DNA of 64,000 bases, taken from positions 1 to 64,000 of the forward strand of contig CACGXV010000003.1 of the NCBI GenBank assembly GCA_902577075.1, read 5' to 3'. Positions within the stretch are counted from its first letter, which is position 1. Every line of letters starts with the position of its first letter. Positions 51,332-59,511 of this stretch are shown here, piece by piece. A program made the translations under genes and the position numbers. This DNA is from an uncultured Pelagibacteraceae bacterium (GTDB lineage: Bacteria; Pseudomonadota; Alphaproteobacteria; Pelagibacterales; Pelagibacteraceae). The notes below the pieces were generated by a model that saw only the letters and a program-made list of their open reading frames with translations, had not been told where the DNA came from and ran no database searches.

Positions 51332-52034
51332 TGTTCATTTTAATGTATTCTTTTAAGTTAACTTGTTTATTTTGATTAACAAAATAAGCATTATGACCTT
51401 TTCTAGAAGAATAAACCTCTGTTGGTTTTCCGTCAATAAAAAGTACCGCAACACCATCATCAACAGCAATACCATCAGGTAAAGTTTTGTTTTTAATATT
51501 TTCTCTATATTTTTCCGCTCTTTTTGAGTCCGAATAATGTGGTGTAAAACTTCCGGTTAATAATCCAATGCCATTCATAGATTTAAATCCAGGTCCATCC
51601 GAGTCAGTTAGAAAACAATCGAACCAACACGCGGCACCAGCACTTATACCTGATAGAATTGTACCTGAATTGTAGACTTCTTTAAAAAGCCCAATTAAAT
51701 TATTTTCTTTCCAATATTTGAGCATGAATTTTGTATTTCCACCACCAACATAAACCACATCAAGATTTGAAAGCCAATTATTAAAACCTTTGACGCTAGA
51801 GATGAGATTAAAGTGAGACACATTTAAACCTAAAACTTCAAACCTTTTGTAGAAGAGGTTAATTTTACTTGAGTCATCGTTACTAGCGGTCGGTAAAAAT
51901 CCTAATGAGCAATTTTTTTTGTTTATACAGTCTAAAATGAACTGTTCCTGATCATCATCTTGGTTATGAGTGAACCCTCCACCTCCAATAGTAATTATTT
52001 TTTTTTGATCTTCACTTGTTATATTTTTAATAAT
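51324..52034 (-). CDS. S51-family peptidase (PepE/cyanophycinase-like), non-canonical start
   Basis: An open frame from 52034 encodes about 236 residues, the normal length of dipeptidase E (about 229). The N-terminal part reads IITIGGGGFTHNQ, then FLPTASNDDSSKI, then VYVGGGNTKFML, the nucleophile Ser in SGISAGAACW and His in FTPHYSD: all S51 blocks in order. No ATG, GTG or TTG precedes the first conserved strand in this frame; the first in-frame GTG (51821) would remove about 71 residues of the fold. Either ATT (52034) starts it, or a GTG at 52015 does after a shift in the A9 tract (51998-52006). Six bases after the upstream GcvT-like stop. Confidence 0.72.
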   Translation of the reverse strand: MIKNITSEDQKKIITIGGGGFTHNQDDDQEQFILDCINKKNCSLGFLPTASNDDSSKINLFYKRFEVLGLNVSHFNLISSVKGFNNWLSNLDVVYVGGGNTKFMLKYWKENNLIGLFKEVYNSGTILSGISAGAACWFDCFLTDSDGPGFKSMNGIGLLTGSFTPHYSDSKRAEKYRENIKNKTLPDGIAVDDGVAVLFIDGKPTEVYSSRKGHNAYFVNQNKQVNLKEYIKMNNE

Positions 52035-52040
52035 TTAAGC

Positions 52041-53258
52041 TTAAACACCAATCCAAGGTTTTGGCTTATTTGGGATATTTCTGTCTATACCTCTTACTAT
52101 TTCTCCCTTTTCATCATACATTGGTAATTTACAGATTTGACCTTTATGTAATTTTCCGTCTGTGCATTTAACATAAACTATATCACCTGGTCCATTTTCA
52201 TGATTATTAAGGTGCACTATACCAACACCGCAAACTTGATAAGGTGACCATGTGCTTGAGGTTATTTTACCAATCTCTTTTTCATTTAATTTAATACTCT
52301 CTCCTTTAATTGCAGTTCCAGACACAACTCTAATTCCCCAAGTCATACATTTTTTCTCTGATGACATGAGTGCATCTTTTCCAATAAAATCCTCTTTATC
52401 AAAATTTATAAACTTTCCAAGGCCAACTGAAAAAGGGTTGGTATTTTTTGAAAAATCTTGTCCAGCAGATAAAAGTCCAGCTTCAATTCTTCTACATCTA
52501 AATCCTGGTGTAGCCACCAAAATCATACCTAATTTTTTTCCTTGCTCGAGAATATAATCACCAATTTTCTCTGTTTCGTTTTCTGGTCTAAAATAAATTT
52601 CCCAACCAAGTTCATTAGTAAAACCACTTCTGCTTACTATTACTTTTTGATCTAAAATTTGTAACTCTTTCCAATCAAAATATTTCCAATCTTTCTCTGA
52701 AAAACCATTACTTAAATTTTCAAGTAGCTTCATGGACAATGGGCCTTGAACTTGACTTACCCAAACATTTGGATCATTAATTTCTACATTCAAATTTTTA
52801 GAATGTGCTTTATACCAAGAAAATAGGTCACCATCAGCTTGCGCAAACCAATATTTATCTTTATCAATTCTTAAAAGTATACCATCCGTAATCATCCCAC
52901 CATCATGATAACAAGCAAACTGATACGAACATCTTCCCACAGCGATTTTTGAAATATCTCTCGGAAATATTTTTTGTAAAAATTTAAGTGAATCTGGTCC
53001 TGATATTTCAAATGGATGTTCTCCTGTATGCCTAAAAATAATTTCTCTCCTTGCTTTCCAATACATTTCTTCAGGACTTACATTAGATAATTTTTCAAGT
53101 GTTAATCTTCCTGCGTAATTTGAATATTCTGGATCATATGGTAATTCTTGATAAGTTAAGGGGTGAACCTGAATTGATCTTGCAAGCTCTAATGCATTGG
53201 AATTTTCAAGGCTAACTGGTTTTACAGTAAACCTATACTTATTGATTAAATTGTTCAT
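52041..53258 (-). CDS. GcvT-fold aminomethyltransferase/demethylase-like protein
   Basis: 405-residue GcvT-fold protein, different from the DmdA-like gene of the same operon. Blocks: EIIFRHTGEHPFEISGPDSLKFLQ, RCSYQFACYHDGGMITDGI, SRSGFTNELGWEIYF and RRIEAGLLSAGQDF, then a C-terminal GcvT_C barrel. It is longer than GcvT (about 365) and stand-alone, so it is likely a THF-dependent O-, N- or S-demethylase rather than the glycine-cleavage T protein. First gene of the seven-gene operon ending at 45780; 116 bases from the divergent dppA-like gene. Confidence 0.82.
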   Translation of the reverse strand: MNNLINKYRFTVKPVSLENSNALELARSIQVHPLTYQELPYDPEYSNYAGRLTLEKLSNVSPEEMYWKARREIIFRHTGEHPFEISGPDSLKFLQKIFPRDISKIAVGRCSYQFACYHDGGMITDGILLRIDKDKYWFAQADGDLFSWYKAHSKNLNVEINDPNVWVSQVQGPLSMKLLENLSNGFSEKDWKYFDWKELQILDQKVIVSRSGFTNELGWEIYFRPENETEKIGDYILEQGKKLGMILVATPGFRCRRIEAGLLSAGQDFSKNTNPFSVGLGKFINFDKEDFIGKDALMSSEKKCMTWGIRVVSGTAIKGESIKLNEKEIGKITSSTWSPYQVCGVGIVHLNNHENGPGDIVYVKCTDGKLHKGQICKLPMYDEKGEIVRGIDRNIPNKPKPWIGV

Positions 53259-53362
53259 TATTATTTTTGTAGATAATCAGAATACACCAATAAAATAAAT
53301 AAAAAATGTACATTTTGACTGTTGCTATATAAGTATCTAATTGTTACCTTTTGTTTTTTTAA

Positions 53363-53370
53363 AGAGAGGA
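53363..53370 (+). promoter_or_regulatory. Strong ribosome binding site of dppA-like gene
   Basis: AGAGAGGA, 4 bases before the ATG at 53375, identical to the proX site. TTGACT at 53315-53320 in the same 116-base gap is a possible -35 but no good -10 follows at 16-18 bases. Confidence 0.65.
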
Positions 53371-53374
53371 AATT

Positions 53375-54862
53375 ATGAAAAACATTTTAAAATTGATATC
53401 AATTTCATTGGTATCACTATTTGTAACATTTTCATTTGCCAACGCTTCAAGTGGGGTTTTTAAGTTATCTCATGATCTTGGTTTTGGAAAAGATACAAAT
53501 TTAGATGCGATTACTAAAGGAAGACTATTTCAAGTAGTAATAATGACTCAAAACCGTCTTGTTAGAAAAGATCTTAAAGGAGTTACTTCTCCCGAGTTAG
53601 CTACTGACTGGTCAGGTAACGCAGATGCAACAGAGTGGACTTTTAATTTAAGAAAAGGTGTTAAATTCCATGATGGATCTGATTTTGATGCAGAGGATGT
53701 AAAATACTCTTTGATGAGAGTTAAAGATCCTGAAATTGGTTCACCTGCAAAAAAAAGTATGAGTGCAGTAACAGATATTGAAGTTGTTGACTCACATACA
53801 GTTAAAATAAAGTTGAACACATCATTCGCAGATTTTCCACTTTTATTAACTGATTATAGATTAAGAATGATACCAAATGGATCAGGCGATACGATTGGGA
53901 AAACAGGTATTGGAACTGGACCGTTTATGGTTGATAAATTTGATGCAGAGGGAACTACAATTCTTAAAGCTAACCCAAATTATTGGGAAGGTGCACCGAA
54001 ACTCGCTGAGGTACATGTAATAGCTATCCCAGATGGTCAAGCTAGAATTCAAGCCTTGCTCACAGGTCAAATAGATATGAATAGATATGTTCCATTCAAT
54101 CAGAAAAAAATATTTGATGGTAATTCAAAATTTAACGTTTCAGTTATACCTACAGGAAACTGGAGAGGTATGGTAATGAGAACTGACGTAGCTCCATTTG
54201 ATGACCCTAGAGTAAGAAAAGCTGTCAGAATAGCTGTGGATAGACAAGAATTAGTTGATCTTGTTATGGCTGGAGCAGCAACTGTATCTTGTGATACTCC
54301 TGTTGCACCATCAGATCAATATAGAATGAAAAAGAATTGTCCACCACAACCAGCTACAGCAAAAAAATTACTTGCAGAGGCAGGTTACCCAGATGGTATT
54401 GATTTCACAATTCATGTATCTACAAAAGAACCAACTTGGCCAACTATTGCTGAGGTTTTACAACAACAATTTGCTAAAGCTAATATTAGAGCAGATATTC
54501 AAATGACACCTTCAAAAAGTTATTGGAATGAAACTTGGATGAAAAAGCCTGTAGCAATGACACGTTGGAACGAAAGACCAGCAGATAGTATTTTGCATGA
54601 AGCTTATCATAGCGAAGCAAAATGGAACGAGTCATACTATAAAAGCGCTTCTTTTGATAAGAATTTAGCTGACGCGAGAGGTGAGTTAAAATTTAGCAAA
54701 AGAAAAGCAGCATACATCAATGCTCAGAAAACATTATGGGAAGAGTCTGGAACAATGATTCCTTACCATGTGTCTCGACTTGTTGTTACATCTTCTAGAG
54801 TGAAAAATCTTGACGAAGTTGAGTATTTTTCAATTAGATGGCACACAGTAAGCGTTCAGTAA
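53375..54862 (+). CDS. Peptide/nickel-type ABC substrate-binding protein (DppA/OppA family)
   Basis: 495-residue SBP_bac_5 protein. Signal peptide about 1-24 (ANA). Family blocks: SPELATDWSGNADATEWTFN, LRKGVKFHDGSDFDAEDVKYS, GTGPFMVDKFDAEGT, NPNYWEGAPKLAEV and DPRVRKAVRIAVDRQELV. Full length. Ligands of the family include di- and oligopeptides, nickel, opines and glycosides; not deducible. Followed by a hairpin and then its permeases and fused ATPase in the same direction. Confidence 0.9.
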   Translation: MKNILKLISISLVSLFVTFSFANASSGVFKLSHDLGFGKDTNLDAITKGRLFQVVIMTQNRLVRKDLKGVTSPELATDWSGNADATEWTFNLRKGVKFHDGSDFDAEDVKYSLMRVKDPEIGSPAKKSMSAVTDIEVVDSHTVKIKLNTSFADFPLLLTDYRLRMIPNGSGDTIGKTGIGTGPFMVDKFDAEGTTILKANPNYWEGAPKLAEVHVIAIPDGQARIQALLTGQIDMNRYVPFNQKKIFDGNSKFNVSVIPTGNWRGMVMRTDVAPFDDPRVRKAVRIAVDRQELVDLVMAGAATVSCDTPVAPSDQYRMKKNCPPQPATAKKLLAEAGYPDGIDFTIHVSTKEPTWPTIAEVLQQQFAKANIRADIQMTPSKSYWNETWMKKPVAMTRWNERPADSILHEAYHSEAKWNESYYKSASFDKNLADARGELKFSKRKAAYINAQKTLWEESGTMIPYHVSRLVVTSSRVKNLDEVEYFSIRWHTVSVQ

Positions 54863-54871
54863 TAACTTTTG

Positions 54872-54901
54872 TTTTACAGGCCTTTAAGTAGGCCTGTAAA
54901 A
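54872..54901 (+). terminator. Hairpin (attenuator-type) after dppA-like gene
   Basis: Perfect 12-base stem TTTTACAGGCCT/AGGCCTGTAAAA with a 6-base loop, 9 bases after the stop. The flanking 3' sequence (CCTCTTTCATTT) is only partly T-rich, so it may act as a leaky terminator or 3'-end stabiliser that raises binding-protein mRNA over the permease mRNA. Confidence 0.75.
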
Positions 54902-54944
54902 CCTCTTTCATTTCAAAATAAATAATTTAAAATTTAATATTGTT

Positions 54945-55901
54945 ATGCTTTTTTTAATTATAAAGAGAATCTTATTAGGTTTTATTACTTTATTTATTGT
55001 ATCTATAATTACATTTGTCGGCACTGAAGTTTTACCTGGGGATGCTTGCACAACTTATCTAGAGAGGCAGGCTTTTGGTGAACAATTAGAAGCTTGTTAT
55101 AGAAGGCTTGGTTTAAATGTTCCAGCATATGAGAGATATGTATCGTGGGCATTAAATGCTATTCAAGGAGATTTTGGTTATTCTTTAAGTGGAGAGATGC
55201 CTATAAAAGATGTTTTAGGACCTAGAATTAAAAATTCACTAGTACTAGCATCAGCTGCTATTTTTATAGGTATTCCAATAGCTTTAATTTTAGGAATTAT
55301 TACTGCTCTGTGGAGAGATAAATTACCTGATGTTGCAATATCAACAGTAACAATATTTGCAATGACTATTCCAGAATTTATTAGTGCTACTCTGTTAATT
55401 TTAATAATTGCTATATGGTTGGAGTGGTTGCCTGGTATCGTAATAGTTCCAACCGATGTATCTTTTCTAGAGTTGCTACCAAATATAATTTTACCAGTGG
55501 TTGCTATAGCCATGATTATGACGGCTCACATGGCGCGAATGGTAAGGTCAAGTGTAATTCAAGTAATGGCAAGTGAATATGTTCAAATGGCAATTCTTAA
55601 AGGAGTTCCTTATTGGAAAATGGTTTTCAAACATGTTTTACCAAATGCTTTATTGCCTGCTATTAATGTAGTGGCATTGACTATTGCATGGCTTTTAGGT
55701 GGGGTTGTAGTAACTGAAGTTGTGTTTAATTATCCAGGTCTTGGAAGATTAGTTATTGAATCTATTTCAAATAGAGACTTACCTACAGTTCAAGCATTAG
55801 CGATAATTCTCGCATCTATTTATGTAAGTATAAATTTATTAGCAGATCTATTGACACTGATGCTTAACCCTAGATTAAAAACTTTACAGATAAGAAAATA
55901 A
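54945..55901 (+). CDS. Peptide/nickel-type ABC permease (DppB-like)
   Basis: 318-residue permease. N-terminal transmembrane segment and the conserved LPGDACTTYLERQAFGEQL region, then BPD_transp_1 with EAA motif VQMAILKGVPYWKMVFKHVL and the C-terminal NYPGLGRLVIESISNRD. Normal DppB length with six transmembrane segments. Starts 82 bases after dppA; TTG/AUG region has no Shine-Dalgarno. Confidence 0.9.
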   Translation: MLFLIIKRILLGFITLFIVSIITFVGTEVLPGDACTTYLERQAFGEQLEACYRRLGLNVPAYERYVSWALNAIQGDFGYSLSGEMPIKDVLGPRIKNSLVLASAAIFIGIPIALILGIITALWRDKLPDVAISTVTIFAMTIPEFISATLLILIIAIWLEWLPGIVIVPTDVSFLELLPNIILPVVAIAMIMTAHMARMVRSSVIQVMASEYVQMAILKGVPYWKMVFKHVLPNALLPAINVVALTIAWLLGGVVVTEVVFNYPGLGRLVIESISNRDLPTVQALAIILASIYVSINLLADLLTLMLNPRLKTLQIRK

Positions 55902-55902
55902 T

Positions 55903-56796
55903 ATGAAATTGGATAATATTTATAAAGAAGAGAAGAAAAGCACTTATGCAAAATTATCTGAGATTATAATTACAATGACTTCAAGACCATCTGGGCTTAT
56001 CGGCCTTAGTATTTTAGTTTTTCATATAATTCTTGCATTTATAAGCCCTTATATTGCACCTCACGATTTTAAAGCTATAGATCCAACATTAATGCTTCAG
56101 GCTCCTTCAGCTGAGTATTGGTTTGGAACGGACGATCTTGGAAGAGATGTTTTTACTAGAACAATTTTGGGTGGAAGAACGGCTCTTACAATAACTTTCT
56201 TTGGATCTTTAATAGCATTACTGTGGGGTGGTCTTTTAGGAATATTTTGTGGATTGGTTGGAGGAAAAATTGACGATGTAGTAATGAGAATTGTAGATGC
56301 GTTCTTATCTATTCCATGGATATTAGCAATGTTATTGATAGTATCTTTGTTAGGCACATCTACTGAAGTATTGATACCTGCTTTAGGTTTTTTTTATGGC
56401 AAAGGAATTGTCCGAGTTGCAAGAGCAGCAACTCATGATGTTATTGCAAAAGATTTTATAGTTTCTGCAAGAGCGAGAGGACATAGTAATTTTTCAATTA
56501 TTTGGAATGAAATAATTCCTAATGTAAGAGATGCAATCTTAGTTGAAGGTGCTATGCGATGGTCATGGATGTTGCTTGGTTTTAGTTCTTTATCTTTTTT
56601 GGGTTTTGGAGTTAGTCCCCCAACACCAGACTGGGGATTAATGATATCAAATGCCAGAGGTTTGATGTCTTTTGCTTATTGGGCAGTGATAGCACCTATA
56701 GTTGGATTAAGTAGTTTAATTATTGGTATTAATTTAACAGCAGATGCTTTTGCCAAAGCTTTAGGTATAGATAGATCAACTAAAGCCCCTGTTTAA
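55903..56796 (+). CDS. Peptide/nickel-type ABC permease (DppC-like)
   Basis: 297-residue permease. YWFGTDDLGRDVFTRTILGGR is the DppC hallmark; EAA motif DFIVSARARGHSNFSIIWNE; C-terminal GVSPPTPDWGLMISNARG. Six transmembrane segments. Begins 1 base after DppB, ends 2 bases before the fused ATPase. Confidence 0.9.
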   Translation: MKLDNIYKEEKKSTYAKLSEIIITMTSRPSGLIGLSILVFHIILAFISPYIAPHDFKAIDPTLMLQAPSAEYWFGTDDLGRDVFTRTILGGRTALTITFFGSLIALLWGGLLGIFCGLVGGKIDDVVMRIVDAFLSIPWILAMLLIVSLLGTSTEVLIPALGFFYGKGIVRVARAATHDVIAKDFIVSARARGHSNFSIIWNEIIPNVRDAILVEGAMRWSWMLLGFSSLSFLGFGVSPPTPDWGLMISNARGLMSFAYWAVIAPIVGLSSLIIGINLTADAFAKALGIDRSTKAPV

Positions 56797-56798
56797 TA

Positions 56799-58823
56799 AT
56801 GACTGATATAATTCAAAAAGTAAAAAACTTATCTATTGGATTTAGAAGTAAAAAGGGTGACGAAATCTTAATTTTAAAAAATATAACTACAAATATTCAA
56901 AAGGGTGAGACAGTTGGAATAGTAGGGGAGTCTGGTTCTGGAAAAAGTACATTAGCATTAGCAATGATGGGATATGTTAAGCATGGTCTTTATAAAATTG
57001 GTGGAGAATGTCAGTTTAATTCCTCAAATTTGCTTGAAATGAAAAGTAAAGATTTAGAAAAAATCAGGGGTAGAAAGATAGCAATGATTCCACAGAATGC
57101 AGGTCAAGCTTTGACACCAAATTTGAAGATAGGTTATCAAATTGATGAAGCTTTACAATTACACTCAGATTTAGATGAAACAGAAAGAGAAAAAAAAATT
57201 TCTGAATTATTAAATAAAGTTCGACTTCCTTCACCAGAGACGATTGCGTTAAGATATCCCCATGAACTCTCAGGAGGGCAACAACAGAGAGTTGCTGTTG
57301 CTATGGCTTTAGCTGGAACCCCAGATTTACTTCTTTTAGACGAACCTACAACAGGATTGGATGTAACAACACAAGCTCATGTATTGGAGCTTCTAAATTT
57401 TATCGCAAAAGATACTGGAACTTCTATGGTTTATGTAAGTCATGATTTAGGAGCAATTGCTCAAGTGAGTGATAGAATTATTGTTATGTATTCAGGTGAA
57501 ATTGTTTTAGAAGGTCCATCAAGAGATATACTTAAAAAACCAATTCATCCATATACTCATGGATTACTTAAATCTATCCCAAAATTATCGCTAGCTGGTC
57601 TTCCAGAGTCAATGCCTGGTAGTCAACCACAGCCAGGTACAATTCAAGGTGGCTGTAGTTTTTTTGATAGATGCAACTTCTCAGATGATAATTGTAAAAA
57701 TAATTCTCCTAAATTAGAATTTTTAAAAGATTTAAATACTAGTGTTAGATGTTTTAATTATGAAAAACTTATGAACGAAAATGAAGTTAGCCAAACTGTT
57801 AACAAAATAAAGAACAAATCATTAGACAAAGAAATATTAAATTTATCAGAAGTATCTATAAGTTACGCTAAACAAAAACTTTTAGATCAAATTTTCAATA
57901 GAATTTCTGATGAGAACCCTACAGTTAAAGATATTAATATTGACATCAAAAAGGGTGAGACAATAGCTCTAGTAGGAGAGTCAGGAAGTGGAAAATCAAC
58001 AATTCTTAAATCTATTGCTGGACTACTTAGAACTAAAGATGGTCTAATAAGGTTTGATGAAAAGAGAAATTTATCATCTGATTTAAAAGAAAGAGATCCC
58101 AATGATTTGAGAATTATTCAATTAATATTTCAAAATCCAGATGAGTCATTGAATCCTAACCACACAGTAGAAGAAATTATTGCACAACCATTAAAATTAT
58201 ATTTTGGATTAAAAGGTGAAGAACTAAAAAAAAATATTATAGATCTTTTGCAAAAAGTAAGACTTGGAGAATTTTATACATCTAGATATCCAAGACAACT
58301 ATCTGGCGGTGAAAAGCAAAGAGTAGCAGTTGCAAGAGCCTTTGCTGCTAAACCAGATATTATTTTGTGTGATGAAGTAACTTCTGCTTTAGACGTTTCT
58401 GTTCAGGCTGCTGTATTAAATTTATTACAACAATTAAAAGAAGATTTTGGAACAACATATATATTTGTGTCACATGATTTAGCTGTTGTTAGAGCTATAA
58501 GTGATAGAGTGGCTGTACTCTACCAAGGGAGACTTTGTGAAGTAGGACCTTCAAATGATGTCTATAAATTTCCTTCTCACCCATATACTGAGGTTTTATT
58601 AGGCGCTGTATTAGAACCAGACCCAGATATAAAACCTAAATTAGTTGCTGAGGATATTGTTGAAGAAAAACCCCCTGAAAAAGGTTGTAGTTTTCAAGGC
58701 AGATGCTCAAGAATTGTTGGAGATATTTGTAAAAAAGAAACACCACCATGGCAATTAACTGAAAGTGGTAACGCAATTAGATGCCATATACCTATTAAAG
58801 AATTAAAAAAACAACAATTTTAA
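56799..58823 (+). CDS. Fused double ABC ATPase (DppD-DppF-like)
   Basis: 674-residue protein with two complete peptide-transporter ATPases in tandem. First half: Walker A GESGSGKST (about 44-52), LSGGQQQRVAVAMAL, LLLLDEPTTGLD, then an oligo_HPY segment (PYTHGLLKSIPKL) and a Cys cluster. Second half: Walker A GESGSGKST (about 393-401), LSGGEKQRVAVARAF, IILCDEVTSALD, and HPYTEVLLGAV plus CSFQGRC. Each half has its own Cys-rich tail (CSFFDRCNFSDDNCKN and CSFQGRCSRIVGDICKK), which in related proteins holds a Fe-S cluster. Energises the DppBC-like permease. Confidence 0.92.
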   Translation: MTDIIQKVKNLSIGFRSKKGDEILILKNITTNIQKGETVGIVGESGSGKSTLALAMMGYVKHGLYKIGGECQFNSSNLLEMKSKDLEKIRGRKIAMIPQNAGQALTPNLKIGYQIDEALQLHSDLDETEREKKISELLNKVRLPSPETIALRYPHELSGGQQQRVAVAMALAGTPDLLLLDEPTTGLDVTTQAHVLELLNFIAKDTGTSMVYVSHDLGAIAQVSDRIIVMYSGEIVLEGPSRDILKKPIHPYTHGLLKSIPKLSLAGLPESMPGSQPQPGTIQGGCSFFDRCNFSDDNCKNNSPKLEFLKDLNTSVRCFNYEKLMNENEVSQTVNKIKNKSLDKEILNLSEVSISYAKQKLLDQIFNRISDENPTVKDINIDIKKGETIALVGESGSGKSTILKSIAGLLRTKDGLIRFDEKRNLSSDLKERDPNDLRIIQLIFQNPDESLNPNHTVEEIIAQPLKLYFGLKGEELKKNIIDLLQKVRLGEFYTSRYPRQLSGGEKQRVAVARAFAAKPDIILCDEVTSALDVSVQAAVLNLLQQLKEDFGTTYIFVSHDLAVVRAISDRVAVLYQGRLCEVGPSNDVYKFPSHPYTEVLLGAVLEPDPDIKPKLVAEDIVEEKPPEKGCSFQGRCSRIVGDICKKETPPWQLTESGNAIRCHIPIKELKKQQF

Positions 58824-58878
58824 TCAGTTTAAATTAATTATTTTAAAATTTATTTAATTTTGTGTTAATACTTTATTT

Positions 58879-59442
58879 ATGAAAAATAACTCGACATTAA
58901 TAAAAAATTTACTTTCAGATTTTAGAATAAATTCTTATTACCAGAATATATCTTTAATGTTGATTGGTTCATTAATTTTAGCCATCTCATCAAAAGTACA
59001 GGTTCCATTTTGGCCAGTGCCAATGACTATGCAAACATTTGTTGTTTTTCTTATTGGAATGACTTTTGGTTCCAAATTGGCTTTTTTCACACTATTACTT
59101 TATTTAACAGAGGGAGCTGTAGGATTACCAGTCTTTGCTAAAGGTGGTGGATTACTTTATTTAACAGGACCAACAGCAGGTTATCTTTACGGGATGACGA
59201 TTGCAGCATGGTTTATCGGTTATTTAGCTGAGAGAAATTTTAATGAATCATATTTAAAAAGTTTAATTTCACTTCTTATTGCAACTTCAATTATTTTTAT
59301 AGTCGGGGTGGGTTATTTAGGCTCAGTTATTGGATATGATAAAGCATTAGCAGGTGGCTTGTATCCTTTTTTACCTAGCGAATTGTTTAAAATCGCACTT
59401 GCGGTTGCAATAATTCCATCAATTACAAAATTAATCAGATAA
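58879..59442 (+). CDS. bioY: Biotin transporter S component BioY
   Basis: 187-residue membrane protein of the BioY family (ECF-type biotin uptake). Conserved KVQVPFWPVPMTMQTFVVF and GAVGLPVFAKGGGLLYLTGPTAGYLYG are the family signature; six transmembrane helices. No EcfAT genes are adjacent, as is often the case; solitary BioY can act alone or with shared ECF. Fits a biotin-requiring oligotroph. 55 bases after the ATPase gene. Confidence 0.92.
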   Translation: MKNNSTLIKNLLSDFRINSYYQNISLMLIGSLILAISSKVQVPFWPVPMTMQTFVVFLIGMTFGSKLAFFTLLLYLTEGAVGLPVFAKGGGLLYLTGPTAGYLYGMTIAAWFIGYLAERNFNESYLKSLISLLIATSIIFIVGVGYLGSVIGYDKALAGGLYPFLPSELFKIALAVAIIPSITKLIR

Positions 59443-59463
59443 TTTTTAATAATTATTTAACGG

Positions 59464-59482
59464 CTTTAAGTTGCTCTTAAAG
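59464..59482 (+). terminator. Weak hairpin between bioY and the HAD/ECH gene
   Basis: Seven-base stem CTTTAAG/CTTAAAG with a 5-base loop, then AAGATTTTTAC. Only AT-rich pairs, so a weak terminator at best. Confidence 0.4.
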
Positions 59483-59511
59483 AAGATTTTTACTATAAGT
59501 TTTTTCTCATT

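Noticed and set aside
51324..52034. S51 gene as a decayed pseudogene
   Set aside because: Apart from the start, the frame is intact with all active-site blocks and tight operon spacing, so loss of function is not the simplest reading.
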